Positions 34,588-47,276 of a DNA stretch of 64,000 nucleotides are shown here, piece by piece. A program made the position numbers and the translations under genes. The notes under the pieces are model-generated. The model was not told where the DNA came from, made no database searches, and saw nothing but the letters and a program-made list of their open reading frames with translations. The stretch is taken from the NCBI RefSeq assembly GCF_014649535.1, contig NZ_BMTF01000001.1, forward strand, positions 310,407 through 374,406, in the 5' to 3' direction. Position 1 is the stretch's first letter; each line of letters starts with the position of its first letter. The DNA comes from Streptomyces gelaticus. GTDB taxonomy: Bacteria; Actinomycetota; Actinomycetes; Streptomycetales; Streptomycetaceae.

Positions 34588-35564
34588 ATACCACCGTGAT
34601 CGCCGTCGTGCTGTCGCTGGTCTCCGCCGCGGCCTATGCCTCGGCGGCGGTGGCGCAGGCCCGGCTCGCGGGGCGGACCGAGCCGGATGCCGGGGTGCTG
34701 CGGCTGCTCGGGCGAGGCGCCTGGTGGTCGGCGGTCGCGTTGAACGCCGGTGGTGCGCTGCTGCATGTCGCGGCGCTCAAGTACGGCCCGCTCACCCTCG
34801 TCCAGCCGCTCGGCGCCCTCACCCTGGTGGCCGCCGTCCCGCTGGGCGCCAGGGCCGCCGGCCGCCGGGTCACCAGGACCGAATGGCGCGGCACGTTCCT
34901 CACCCTGCTCGGTCTCGGTGCCCTGCTGTTGACCGTCGGCGGCGCCGCCCCGCACGAGACGCTCAGCCTGCCCGAGGCTCTGGCCGTCGGGGCCGGGACC
35001 ATGGCCGTCGTCGCCGGACTCAGCAGGCCGGGAGCACGTCCTGGACTGCGGCACGCCGCCGCGTCGGGCATCACTTCCGGAGTCGCGTCCGCCCTCACCC
35101 AGACCCTGACCGTCTCCGTCACCGACCACACCCATCCGCTGTTCAGCTGGCGCCTGGTCGTCGTCGCGGTGCTGGTGTCCGCGTTCGCGATGAGCGGGCT
35201 GCTGCTCGCCCAGACCGCCTACCGGGGCGGCCTGGGCGCACCGCTGGCGGTCGTCACGCTCGCCAATCCCGTGGCCGCGGCGGCCATCGGCCTGGCCCTG
35301 CTCGGCGAACACCTCCGGGGCGGGACGACCAGCCTGTTCCTGGCCCTGCTCGGGACGGCGGCGGCGGTACGGGGCGTGATCCTGCTCAGCCGTGCCCAGG
35401 CGGAGGCCTCGGCCGCCGCCGGTCCGGTCACCGCCGGCCGGGCCGGGGGAGAGCCTGGGCCCGGGGCCGGATCGTCGTCACGGGTCGTCATCGCGAGCCG
35501 TGGACCGATGGACCCGACGGCGCTGCGACCCGAACTGGGCCGGGCGCCGGTGGGCGGCTCGTAA
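34584..35564 (+). CDS. DMT/EamA-type membrane transporter
   Basis: 326 aa with nine to ten hydrophobic segments in two repeats (LSLVSAAAYASAAVAQARLAG..., GSGVAS-like ITSGVASALTQTLTV...). The LTLVQPLGALTLVAAVPLG and AVVTLANPVAAAAIGLALLGE segments are typical of DMT exporters and of actinobacterial DMT proteins. A ~50-residue disordered C-terminus follows. Its substrate is unknown. It is translationally coupled to the PAP2 gene (ATGA) and presumably under the same TetR operator, which suggests a joint role in lipid or envelope stress. Confidence 0.78.
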   Translation: MNTTVIAVVLSLVSAAAYASAAVAQARLAGRTEPDAGVLRLLGRGAWWSAVALNAGGALLHVAALKYGPLTLVQPLGALTLVAAVPLGARAAGRRVTRTEWRGTFLTLLGLGALLLTVGGAAPHETLSLPEALAVGAGTMAVVAGLSRPGARPGLRHAAASGITSGVASALTQTLTVSVTDHTHPLFSWRLVVVAVLVSAFAMSGLLLAQTAYRGGLGAPLAVVTLANPVAAAAIGLALLGEHLRGGTTSLFLALLGTAAAVRGVILLSRAQAEASAAAGPVTAGRAGGEPGPGAGSSSRVVIASRGPMDPTALRPELGRAPVGGS

Positions 35565-35650
35565 CGCGCGGAAAATGCCGGCCGACCTGTGGTGTGCAGC
35601 GGGGCGTGACGTCACCCGCCCGACCAGCACGTTCAGAAACACCCCATCTG

Positions 35651-36190
35651 CTACCGACCCGGCTTCTCGTCCCGGTCCAGGGCCCGTGTCAGCCAGCCGA
35701 TCCAGAAGTTCTCCAGATCGATGCCACCGCGCAGCACCAGGTGGCGCAGCCGGTCCTCCTCGGAGTTCCGCCCGGGAGGGAAGTCCCGCTCCTCGATCTC
35801 CAGGTACTCCGCCAGCTGCCGGCGATGCAGCCCCAGGTGACGGCGGAGCTCGGCATCCAGACCGGGCGCTCCGACGACCGCCGCGGCCCGCATGCGCAGC
35901 AGCAGCGGATCCCGGACCTGCTTGGGGTCCTCGGAGCGGGCCACCCATGCGGAGAGCGCCTCACGGCCCGCCGGCAGCACCTCGTACTCCTTCTTCCGGC
36001 CACGGGCGCGCTGCTCCGTCGGCAGCGCCCGGATCTGCCCGGCCTGCTCCAGCTTCCCCAGCTCCCGGTAGATCTGCTGGTGCGTGGCGGACCAGAAGTA
36101 GCCGATCGACCGGTCGAACCTGCGGGTCAGCTCCAGCCCCGAGGACGGCTTCTCGAGCAGGGCGGTGAGAATCGCATGCGGGAGTGACAT
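35651..36190 (-). CDS. PadR-family transcriptional regulator
   Basis: 179 aa. The winged helix is at the N-terminus (MSLPHAILTALLEKPSSGLELTRRFDRSIGYFWSATHQQIYRELGKLEQAG), and the long C-terminal helices (VirR/Vir_act_alpha_C-like) mediate dimerisation. It lies 73 bp downstream of fadH on the same strand. The ATG at 36190 is preferred over 36199. PadR proteins usually respond to small phenolics or drugs; the fadH palindrome is a candidate target. Confidence 0.87.
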   Translation of the reverse strand: MSLPHAILTALLEKPSSGLELTRRFDRSIGYFWSATHQQIYRELGKLEQAGQIRALPTEQRARGRKKEYEVLPAGREALSAWVARSEDPKQVRDPLLLRMRAAAVVGAPGLDAELRRHLGLHRRQLAEYLEIEERDFPPGRNSEEDRLRHLVLRGGIDLENFWIGWLTRALDRDEKPGR

Positions 36191-36263
36191 GGGGTGCATC
36201 CTATGGACGGCCGGCCGCGGCCCCGTGGCGCAGGGGACGGTCCCGCGCCACGAGGCCGGTGCG

Positions 36264-39614
<3,351 letters not shown>

Positions 39615-39661
39615 CTAGATTCATGTACCGATCCCTTACCGAAGGCTGTTGGAGGCTCACG

Positions 39662-40255
39662 GTGGCCGAAGTATTCCTGTTTCATCACGCCCAGGGCCTG
39701 ACCCCCGGGGTCACTGCCTTTGCCGACGCCCTGCGCGGCGAGGGGCACACCGTGCACACCCCCGACCTGTACGACGGCCACACCTTCGACACCCTGGACG
39801 CGGGACTGGCGTACGCGGAGAAGGCCGGCTTCGACGAGTTGCTCGAGCGCGGTGTCCGGGCGGTGGCGGATTCACCGGCGGAGCTGGTCCACATCGGGTT
39901 CTCCCTCGGTGTGCTGCCCGCCCAGAAACTGGCGCAGACCCGAGCGGGCGCACGCGGAGCCGTGTTCGTCCACTCATGCGTGCCGAGTTCGGCCTTCGGG
40001 GGGTGGCCGTCGCGGCTCCCGGTCCGCGTCCATGCCATGGAGGAGGACCGTCTGTTCACCGACGAGGGCGACGCGGACGCCGCCCGCGCCCTGGTCGACG
40101 AGGCCCCCGACGCGGTGCTGCACCTCTATCCCGGCGATCAGCACCTGTTCGCCGACAACTCGCTGTCGTCCTACGACGCCGAAGCCGCCGCGCTGCTGCT
40201 CGACCGCACGCTGACGTTCCTCCGTTCCCTGGACAGCGAACACCGGGACGCATGA
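39662..40255 (+). CDS. dienelactone hydrolase-family protein
   Basis: 197 aa alpha/beta hydrolase. The N-terminus AEVFLFHHAQGLTPGVTAFADALRGEGHTVHTPDLYDG matches the DLH family. The nucleophile-elbow position reads IGFSLGVLPA, so serine replaces the cysteine typical of dienelactone hydrolase. A C-terminal Asp/His pair is seen in YPGDQHLFADN. It is a cytoplasmic hydrolase of unknown substrate. GTG 39662 has GGAGG upstream. Confidence 0.85.
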   Translation: MAEVFLFHHAQGLTPGVTAFADALRGEGHTVHTPDLYDGHTFDTLDAGLAYAEKAGFDELLERGVRAVADSPAELVHIGFSLGVLPAQKLAQTRAGARGAVFVHSCVPSSAFGGWPSRLPVRVHAMEEDRLFTDEGDADAARALVDEAPDAVLHLYPGDQHLFADNSLSSYDAEAAALLLDRTLTFLRSLDSEHRDA

Positions 40256-40780
40256 CACGGCCCGCGCGGCGGATCGGGGCATCCGCGGCGATGTTCGTTC
40301 CTTCGACGAAGCGTCCCGATGCCGCCTCCGAGTCGTCGGCCGGGCCTTCGATGGCTTTGGCGAAACCGAGTCCGAGCAGTTCCCTGTCGCACCGCATGGC
40401 CCGGGTGTGCTCGGCGCGACCGACGCCGGGCGCGCACTGTACGAGACGCCGGGCTGGAAGAAGCACGCGACACTCGCGGAGTGCGTCCACCGGCCCTGAA
40501 GCCATGGGTGTCAGCCGTACGGTCGTCGTTCTGTGGCTGACCAGCAACAAGGAGGCCCTGTCCGGCAGTTCGGGCATCCAGAGCTCCGCGAGCCGATCGG
40601 GGCGGTGGCATCCACGATGAAGGCATCGACCTGCGCAGAGGAGTTGTGACGACGGCCGCGGCGTAGACGGTCGTGCCCGCCGAGTTGAGCAGGCCACGGC
40701 CAAGGGCCGGAAGCTGCGTGAGGCAACTCCCGTTCCAGACCCCGCACGGGGCGCCCCGCGCCGGGACCAGGAGCGATGAG
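40256..40780. other. eroded region with a possible minus-strand remnant
   Basis: No intact gene. The minus strand around 40270-40400 keeps a coding-like codon pattern (reading RELLGLGFAKAIEGPADD, ASGRFVEGTNIAADAP) but has no supported start, and runs antisense into the dienelactone hydrolase. I do not recognise the parent family. Confidence 0.3.
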
Positions 40781-41359
40781 TCAGGACGGTGGCTGGAGGA
40801 CTGTGTCGATGACGTAGATGGTGGCGTTCGCGGCCTTGATGTTGCCGCAGACGATCTTCGCCTGGCCATTGACCTTGAAGTCGGTACCCGAGCCCGACGT
40901 CGTCAGCTTGCTCCCCTCCACCGTCGTGAAGGAGCCCATGGGGAGTTCGTTCGGGGTGATCTGCTTGTCCACGACGTGGTAGGTCAGCACCTTCTTCAGC
41001 TTCCCCTGATCGCTGAGCAGTGAGGCGAGCTGCGCCGCGGTGACCTTCTGGAACGCCTGTTGGTTGGGAGCGAAGATGGTGATGTCGGGTCTCCCGTCGA
41101 GGTCGCCGTTCAGCCTTGCCCTGACCACGGCTGAGACCAGCTGGCTGAGCTGTGGATATGCGGCCGCGGCCTCTACGGCCTTGTCCTTGGCGGTGTCGGC
41201 CTTCTGGGAGAGTGCCGAACAGCCAGGACCGAACGTCCCCGACGGGCTGGGAGATGCATCCTGTGCGTGGCTCTGCGACGCCAGACCTCCAAGCGCGAGC
41301 GGGACGGTGACCACAGCTGCCGCGGTGACCCTTGCTGTACGCATGCGAGTGAACCTCAT
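40781..41359 (-). CDS. secreted fasciclin-domain protein
   Basis: 192 aa. A signal peptide is clear (residues 1-32, RTARVTAAAVVTVPLALGGL then SQSHAQ). One fasciclin (FAS1) domain follows: ITIFAPNQQAFQKV, LTYHVVDKQITPNEL and NATIYVIDTVLQPP. FAS1 proteins mediate adhesion; this resembles the mycobacterial MPT70-like secreted form. ATG 41359 has GGGAGGAAGG upstream. It is monocistronic. Confidence 0.9.
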   Translation of the reverse strand: MRFTRMRTARVTAAAVVTVPLALGGLASQSHAQDASPSPSGTFGPGCSALSQKADTAKDKAVEAAAAYPQLSQLVSAVVRARLNGDLDGRPDITIFAPNQQAFQKVTAAQLASLLSDQGKLKKVLTYHVVDKQITPNELPMGSFTTVEGSKLTTSGSGTDFKVNGQAKIVCGNIKAANATIYVIDTVLQPPS

Positions 41360-41858
41360 CGCAACCTTCCTCCCGTGGAAGCAGTGAACACTGCAGAGGT
41401 TTGGACTGCGGAAGTCTTCGATTTCGCTCGGCTGGGTGGGAGCGGCTGCTGCGCCCGGCCTCGGGCCGTCATCACCCGGCCACCCAGCGAGCGTAACCAG
41501 CAGGTGCCGGTGACCGCATCTCGAAGCCCGGAGGCGGTGAACGTCGTCCCTCACCGACCACCACCCGGCGTACCCGGCCCTGGACGGCTCCTGCGGCCGG
41601 CCGTCCTCGCGGCGGGTGTGCACGGGGCGGCTTCGGGCCGCCCGGGGCATCGTGCTGCTCGGCCCGCCGTGCCCGGCCGAGCAGTTCATCTCCCGCTGGT
41701 CATACGCGCGAGGGTAGGCGCGGCCATCCGCGGAAGGGGGCCCTGCGCACTCCGCGGACCTACCGCGTCGGCTTTCGAGGAGATGGACGTGCACACGTCT
41801 TGACGGGTGGCCGCTGCCGCCCGCACCGTTGCTGGGCCGTTCTTTCCAAGGGGGGTAC
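41360..41858. other. 500 bp without a supported gene
   Basis: Divergent upstream region of the fasciclin and phosphodiester glycosidase genes. Frames here are Arg/Pro-rich and lack ribosome-binding sites. Confidence 0.35.
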
Positions 41859-43475
41859 GTGAACAGCAAGTTGCTCGGTGCGTGTACGGTCTTGGCCCTC
41901 TTCGCCGTGGTGGGCGCTTTGCCGGCGCCCGCCTCCTCCGAGCCGCGGCCGGGCCCGACGCGTTCCCTGCCGCTGGGCGCCGTCGGCTTGACCGAGACCC
42001 GCAGCACGCGGACGTTGCAGCCCGGTGTCACCCTCACCCGGATCGTGCGCGGCGCCGACGCCCCGGCGCTCGCGTGGACGGTCGAGGTCTCCATACCCGG
42101 CGGCGCCACCTCTCCGGACCCCGACGCGCCGCCGACGGCGCTGAAGGACCGGGCGAGCGCCGACGAGCTGGCTGCCGACCTGCAGGAGGACGGCTTCGAC
42201 GCCCGGGTCGAGGAGGTCACGACCCAGGCGGTCGCCGACCACGCCGGTGGAACGCTCGGATGGCGGGTCCGGGTCGGGCAGTTCGACTCGCAGTCCACCG
42301 GGACGGCGGAGCGCACCCGGCTGAGAGGGTCCGGGTACGCAGGGTCCGTCGTGTACACCGGCTGGGACGGGAACCCGGCGGACCGTGGTCCGTGGCGGAT
42401 CGACGTGCTCACCATCGACCCGGACCGGTTCCGCGGCGAGCTCAAGGCGTCGTACGGGTCCGATCTGGAGAACCGCGAGAAGACCAGCGAGCTGGCAGCC
42501 GCCGCCGGCGCGACCGCGGCGGTCAACGGCGGGTTCTTCGTCCTCGACCCGAGCGCCGGAGCACCGGGCGATCCGGCCGGCGTCGGCGTCTACGGAGGCC
42601 GGCTGCTGAGCGAGCCGGTGAACGGGCGCCCCGGCCTGGTGACGCGCGACTCCGGTCGGCACAACGGGGTTGCCCGGCTCACCTGGAAGGGACGGGTCGT
42701 CGGCCGGGACGCGTCGCAATCCCTGGACGGCGTCGACCGCGTACCGGGCTTGATCAGGAACTGCGGCGGTACCACCGACGACACTCCGACCCGGCTGCCC
42801 CTGCACGACGTGACCTGCACCGACCAGGACGAACTCGTGGCGTTCACGCCGGACTACGGACGGCGGACGCCACAGGGCGACGGCCTGGAGGCCGTACTGG
42901 ACGTGCGCGGGCGGGTTCTCGAACTCCGTTCACCGCGCGGCGTATCGCTGCCGGTCGGTGGCAGCTCCGTGCAGGCGACCGGCACACGCGTCGCCGAGCT
43001 GGCCACTCTGGCGCAGGTCGGCCGACGCCTGCGCGTCGAGGGGACCTTGCGGGACGGCAGCGGTCACGAGGTCTCCCCGTCACCGGCGACCAGCATCGTC
43101 AATGGCGGCCCCGAACTGGTCCGCGACGGGCGGCTGCACATTACACCTGCCACCGACGGAATGGTGCAGCCCGGCAACCCGAGCTTTTACTACGGCTGGG
43201 TGCACAAGCGCAACCCACGCACGCTGGCCGGGGTGGACACCGCCGGCAGGACCGTGTTCGTCACCGCCGACGGACGCAGCACGGACGCGCTGGGGCTGAG
43301 CATCCCCGAGAGCGCCGCCGTCGCCAGGGCACTGGGCCTGCGCGACGCGGTCAATCTCGACGGCGGCGGGTCGACCACCATGGTGGTCGGCGGAGAAGTG
43401 ATCAACAACCCGTCCGACACGGCCGGTGAACGCCCTGTCGGGGATGCATTGCTGATCCTGCCGGACCAGGGCTGA
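41859..43475 (+). CDS. secreted phosphodiester glycosidase-family protein (NAGPA domain)
   Basis: 538 aa. A signal peptide (SKLLGACTVLALFAVVGALPAPASS) precedes an N-terminal region with SPOR-like character (ADELAADLQEDGFDARVEEVT, then LGWRVRVGQF). The C-terminal ~330 residues match the phosphodiester glycosidase/DUF2233 fold: AAVNGGFFVLDPS, SIVNGGPELVRDG and NLDGGGSTTMVVGG. The family cleaves N-acetylglucosamine-1-phosphodiesters and is found in exopolysaccharide and wall metabolism. GTG 41859 has GGGGGG upstream. A secreted esterase follows after 55 bp. Confidence 0.87.
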   Translation: MNSKLLGACTVLALFAVVGALPAPASSEPRPGPTRSLPLGAVGLTETRSTRTLQPGVTLTRIVRGADAPALAWTVEVSIPGGATSPDPDAPPTALKDRASADELAADLQEDGFDARVEEVTTQAVADHAGGTLGWRVRVGQFDSQSTGTAERTRLRGSGYAGSVVYTGWDGNPADRGPWRIDVLTIDPDRFRGELKASYGSDLENREKTSELAAAAGATAAVNGGFFVLDPSAGAPGDPAGVGVYGGRLLSEPVNGRPGLVTRDSGRHNGVARLTWKGRVVGRDASQSLDGVDRVPGLIRNCGGTTDDTPTRLPLHDVTCTDQDELVAFTPDYGRRTPQGDGLEAVLDVRGRVLELRSPRGVSLPVGGSSVQATGTRVAELATLAQVGRRLRVEGTLRDGSGHEVSPSPATSIVNGGPELVRDGRLHITPATDGMVQPGNPSFYYGWVHKRNPRTLAGVDTAGRTVFVTADGRSTDALGLSIPESAAVARALGLRDAVNLDGGGSTTMVVGGEVINNPSDTAGERPVGDALLILPDQG

Positions 43476-43530
43476 CCCGGCCCGTTCCGAGAACACCAGA
43501 GCCAGTGACCACCGACCGCCGGGAGCCGTC

Positions 43531-44559
43531 ATGACCGCTGTCCCGATCCGCCGACCCCGCTTCCTGCTCGTCCTTGCCGTGCTGCTGTTCGCCCTCGCAT
43601 CGACGCCGTCGGCTCTCGCCACCGCCTCGACAGCGTCACCTGCCCGGGAGACGGGCGGGTCAGGGGCCCCGGCCCGGGGTGCCGAGGTCGTCGCGGTCGC
43701 CCAGGTCGCCGACCGGCAGGTCGACTTGTCGGTCCGCTCACCGGCCCTCGGCGGCCGGACGGTGAACGTACGTCTGCTCACGCCCGATGGCTGGGACCCG
43801 GGCGACCGGAGTCGGCACTGGCCGACGCTCTGGCTGCTGCACGGCTGCTGCGGGGACTACACGTCGTGGACCGCCCGGACCGACGTCGCGCGGACCGACA
43901 GCCTGCGCGATGTCCTCGTGGTCATGCCGGAGGCCGGCTGGAACGGCTGGTACAGCGACTGGTGGAACTACGGCCGGGGCGGTGACCCGGCGTGGGAGAC
44001 CTTCCACACCAAGGAACTGCGCCTGCTCCTCGAGCACGGCTGGGGGGCGAGCACGAACCGGGTCGTGGCGGGACTTTCGATGGGCGGTCAGGGCGCCCTG
44101 CTGTATGCCGCCCGGCATCCCGGAATGTTCGATGCGGTCGCGGCGTACTCCGGTTCCGTGCACCCGCTGCTCAACGACGAGTCGACGAACCGCATCATGG
44201 GATTCTTCGCCGGTCAGGGCAACGACCCGCTGAGGGTCTGGGGCGACCCGGTCGCGCAACGTGACGTCTGGGCGGCCCACGACCCGTTCCACCTGGCCAA
44301 GCGCCTCACACCGATCCCCGTCTACCTGTCGTGCGGTGACGGTACCACCGGTCCCCTGGACCCGCCGGGCAGCACGAGTGCGCTCGAGGCGGACTTCAAC
44401 AGGCAGAACCAGGCCCTTGCGAGCGAACTCGAACGCAAGGGCGCGAAGCGCGTAATCACCAACTTCTACGGACCGGGGACTCACGGCTGGCCGTACTGGC
44501 AGCGTGAGTTGCACTCCTCGCTACCGATGCTGCTCCAGGCCTTGAGGGCCGACGGCTGA
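43531..44559 (+). CDS. secreted antigen-85-like esterase
   Basis: 342 aa. An N-terminal signal peptide (RFLLVLAVLLFALASTPSALA) is followed by the esterase D/antigen 85 fold: LWLLHGCCGDYTSWTA, the nucleophile elbow GLSMGGQGAL with Ser183, and GPGTHGWPYW holding the catalytic His. Antigen 85 relatives transfer mycolic acids; streptomycetes have none, so this is probably an acyl-ester hydrolase acting outside the cell. ATG 43531 has GGGAG upstream. It may be cotranscribed with the preceding glycosidase gene. Confidence 0.88.
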   Translation: MTAVPIRRPRFLLVLAVLLFALASTPSALATASTASPARETGGSGAPARGAEVVAVAQVADRQVDLSVRSPALGGRTVNVRLLTPDGWDPGDRSRHWPTLWLLHGCCGDYTSWTARTDVARTDSLRDVLVVMPEAGWNGWYSDWWNYGRGGDPAWETFHTKELRLLLEHGWGASTNRVVAGLSMGGQGALLYAARHPGMFDAVAAYSGSVHPLLNDESTNRIMGFFAGQGNDPLRVWGDPVAQRDVWAAHDPFHLAKRLTPIPVYLSCGDGTTGPLDPPGSTSALEADFNRQNQALASELERKGAKRVITNFYGPGTHGWPYWQRELHSSLPMLLQALRADG

Positions 44560-44897
44560 GGGCCGGCGGCCCCCTCCGCCGACGGTCGACAGCACTGCTC
44601 AAGTGCCTCCGAAGTCCTGGCAACGCGGAAGAGTCCTGGCAACGCGTGTAAGAGTCCCGGCAACACGTGAACCCTGCCTGGCTGTTGCGTCGTCGACGCG
44701 GGCCGCGTCAGGCGGACCCGTTCCGGCAGTTGGTGATCGGGAGCCGATTCCTTGCGGAGATCTTGGGCGAGATCTGCGTACCCGGGGGACACTGCCGCCG
44801 CTGCTACTCCGTCGGCATCCGCCATCTTCAGCACCCGTACCACCAGTTCGGCGTCGTGGCCCAACCCGGCCCGGCTTCTGTGGGGTTCGGCGAGATC
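44560..44897. other. intergenic DNA with a short tandem repeat
   Basis: No firm gene. AGTCCTGGCAACGCG occurs at 44613-44627 and 44632-44646, with a variant AGTCCCGGCAACACG at 44653-44667. A minus-strand frame starting at 44864 (MGHDAELVVRVLKMADADG) has moderate coding character but is unassigned. Confidence 0.4.
44613..44667. repeat. three-copy 15-bp direct repeat
   Basis: Units at 44613, 44632 and 44653; the first two are identical and the third differs at two bases. They are spaced 19 and 21 bp apart, roughly two helical turns, so a protein binding site is as likely as replication slippage. Confidence 0.6.
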
Positions 44898-45356
44898 TCA
44901 GCCCGTGGACCGGCCGGACGTGCCGGCAGTCGCGTATACGCGGCTCGCGAACTCGGCGATCTGTTCGTCGCTCAGATTCTTCGCAAGATTTGCCTCCGTG
45001 ATCATGCCGACCAGACGGTGGCCGCCCTGGACGTCGATCACCGGCAGTCGCTTGATCTGGTGTTCCTCCATGGTCGTCAGGACATCGCCGGCGTCCGCTT
45101 CGGCATCGATCCAGTGCACCTTGGCCTTGAGTGATCCGGCCTGCACGGTTGCCGGGTCGATTCCCTCGGCGCAGCATTTCACGACGATGTCACGGTCGGT
45201 GATCAAGCCTGTGAGCTTGTTGTTGTCGCCGCAGATGGGCAGGCAACCGACGTCCAGATCGCGCATCATCTTCGCCACGTCGAGAAGCGACTGGTGCGCA
45301 CCGATGCACTGCACGCCGCCGGACATGATGTCTCGTGCTCGCAGTTTCTCAGCCAT
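44898..45356 (-). CDS. tandem CBS-domain protein
   Basis: 152 aa made of two CBS motifs (residues ~5-60: LRARDIMSGGVQCIGAHQSLLDVAKMMRDLDVGCLPICG; ~75-130: DVLTTMEEHQIKRLPVIDVQGG). Stand-alone CBS pairs bind adenine nucleotides and often accompany stress or hypoxia responses in actinobacteria. ATG 45356 has GGGAGGAA 9 nt upstream. Confidence 0.9.
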   Translation of the reverse strand: MAEKLRARDIMSGGVQCIGAHQSLLDVAKMMRDLDVGCLPICGDNNKLTGLITDRDIVVKCCAEGIDPATVQAGSLKAKVHWIDAEADAGDVLTTMEEHQIKRLPVIDVQGGHRLVGMITEANLAKNLSDEQIAEFASRVYATAGTSGRSTG

Positions 45357-45920
45357 GATTTCCTCCCGTTCCGACAGGCGTTCCTCCTCCGTCATCGATC
45401 ACAACACGAATGGCTCAACACCGCTCCTCGGAAGCGTCAGCGATACAGGGATCCCGAGCGTCGCACCGACCGCTTTGGCCCCGAGCGGCCGAGGCGGACA
45501 CCGGAAAGGATCGTGCGCGGAGGCGTCCCGGCTTGCTGACCCGGTGACCGCCGCTGCGGGACCTGAGCGCAGCGGCCTGGCTCCCGCTCAGAAGGTCTGC
45601 TTCGTGGCTCGACAGCTCGCTCGCGGTACGGGGTCCTTCTGCAAGGACTGTGAATGTTCCAAGCCGACCCGGCGTCCTCGTCCGTACACGCTCCGGTTGG
45701 GAAACCTTCCTCTCATCCACTCCATTCCCCTGCCCATTGGCATTCCGGGACCGCGAAGTGCGACAAGCCCCCGACCACGAGAGCCATGGCCCGTTCATGC
45801 GGGCGCGGCTGAATGGGTGCACGCGAGCCCGCTGCGCCTGACCGGGGATCGGAGGACCGCGGCCGGATCCTGGTATGGACAACTGCCGGGCTGAGACGGA
45901 ATACGCAGGAGGCGGTGAAG
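45357..45920. other. 560 bp without a supported gene
   Basis: Between the CBS gene and the NmrA-like gene. Frames here are short, Arg/Pro-rich and lack ribosome-binding sites. It belongs to the low-density stretch of the window. Confidence 0.35.
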
Positions 45921-46649
45921 TCAGGAGAGCCAGTCGGCGTAGCGGGTGGCGGCGAGGTGGGCGTTCTTGTCGGTGAGGACGTCGCCCTTGACGGCGGCGA
46001 ACATGCCGGCGGTGGGGTCGGTGACGACGGTGCGGTTGTCGCCCTTGTGGGACAGGGTGATCCGGCCCAGCTCGTCCAGGGTGAAGATCTCGGGGCCCGC
46101 GATGTTGCGGATGCCGTTCAGCGGGGCGCCCGCGGCGACCTCCGCCACCGCGGCGGCCACGTCCTTGGAGGCGATCGGCTGGATCGGCGTGGCGGGCAGC
46201 CGGACGGTGCTGTCGTCGGCGGTCCAGGACAGGACGGCGTCCATGAACTCCATGAATTGTGTCGCCCGGACGATCGAGTAGGGGATCGTCCCGGCGGCGA
46301 GGAGCGTCTCCTGAAGCGCCTTGGCGCGGTAGTAGTCCAGCTCGGGTACCTGGTCCGTGCCGACGATCGAGAGGATGACGAAGTGGCCGACGCCGCCCTT
46401 GCGGGCCGCCGCCAGAAGGTTGTCCATCGAGGTCTGGAAGAAGGCCGGGGAGGCTTCGTCGAAGGTCGGGGAGTTCGTCAGATTGACGACGACGTCGGCT
46501 CCCGCCACCGCCTCGTCCAGCCCCTGGCCGGTGATGACGTCGACTCCGGTGGACTGCGAGTGAGGTACCGCCTCGTGCCCGGCGGCGATCAGGTTCTTGA
46601 CGACCTGCGACCCGATCAGTCCAGTACCGCCGATGACTGCGATCTGCAT
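45921..46649 (-). CDS. NmrA/atypical SDR NAD(P)-binding protein
   Basis: 242 aa. The Rossmann motif MQIAVIGGTGLIGSQVVKNL opens the protein; DVVVNLTNSPTFD and HFVILSIVGTDQVPELDYYRAKALQE follow, as in NmrA-like/atypical SDRs of the YwnB group. Catalytic or regulatory NAD(P) binding is likely; the substrate is unknown. ATG 46649 follows GAAAGG. A small palindrome lies at 46680. Confidence 0.86.
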   Translation of the reverse strand: MQIAVIGGTGLIGSQVVKNLIAAGHEAVPHSQSTGVDVITGQGLDEAVAGADVVVNLTNSPTFDEASPAFFQTSMDNLLAAARKGGVGHFVILSIVGTDQVPELDYYRAKALQETLLAAGTIPYSIVRATQFMEFMDAVLSWTADDSTVRLPATPIQPIASKDVAAAVAEVAAGAPLNGIRNIAGPEIFTLDELGRITLSHKGDNRTVVTDPTAGMFAAVKGDVLTDKNAHLAATRYADWLS

Positions 46650-46679
46650 GACGTACCTTTCGTGGAGGTTGTATGCGGA

Positions 46680-46690
46680 ATATGACATAT
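46680..46690. promoter_or_regulatory. ATATGACATAT palindrome upstream of the NmrA-like gene
   Basis: An 11-bp odd-centred palindrome in an AT-rich pocket, 30 bp before the start codon. It could be a -10 region or a regulator half-site pair. No regulator gene is adjacent. Confidence 0.35.
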
Positions 46691-47128
46691 GTTTGGTTAC
46701 GTGGGCGGGGCAAGAAACGGCCTCTTGATCGCCTGAGGGGCGGCGTCAGAGGCCGCCGATGAACGTGCCCCTCTCGTCGGGCGGCGCCCGGCACGTGCGG
46801 GCGTCGCCTGCGGTGACCCCCTCTGAACCGCGCCTCGACCACGAGCCCACAAGCGGCTGAGCGGATCTCGAAACGGCTCCGGTTCCCGCTGATGCCTCAC
46901 TCGTCAAGGAAACGCACCGACGGCTTTGAGGCCCGCGACGAGGACACGGCCCGCCCCTGCTCGTCCGTCCGCTGCCACAACCATGCTCGGCCGGTACTCC
47001 ATGTCCGACTCCCAGGCTGTCGGCGGAATACAGCCCCTGCGCGACCAAACGCGCCCCCGAGGGTGCGCTGACCACCCCGGCCGGGGCGCCGTCGCCGGCC
47101 ACAAGCAGCCAGGTGCCCCGGACACACC
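46691..47128. other. eroded region
   Basis: No intact gene. A minus-strand stretch near 46990-47105 reads like a protein fragment (GTWLLVAGDGAPAGVVSAP) but is interrupted. I cannot name its family. Confidence 0.3.
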
Positions 47129-47276
47129 GGCGGCGATCGAGGCGACGAAGCGCTATTTCACCGACTTCGGCCGGTGCAAGGAATCTGCATCCAGCGACCG
47201 TGAGCTGTTCGAGGCCATGGCCCAGCTGTACCCGGACCGGGTCAGCCACCAGGCGTGGCTGATGTTCGGTCTGTGA
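47129..47276 (+). pseudogene. C-terminal remnant of an MBL-fold metallo-hydrolase
   Basis: The frame ends AIEATKRYFTDFGRCKESAS, then SDRELFEAMAQLYPDRVSHQAWLMFGL and TGA 47276. This resembles the helical tail of metallo-beta-lactamase-fold hydrolases common in actinobacteria. No HxHxDH metal site or start codon is present upstream in frame, so about 80 per cent of the gene is gone. Confidence 0.5.

Noticed and set aside
44481-44864. Minus-strand frame starting MGHDAELVVRVLKMADADG
   Set aside because: The start looks coding-like, but the frame continues through the tandem repeat into the 3' end of the esterase gene and has no convincing ribosome-binding site.
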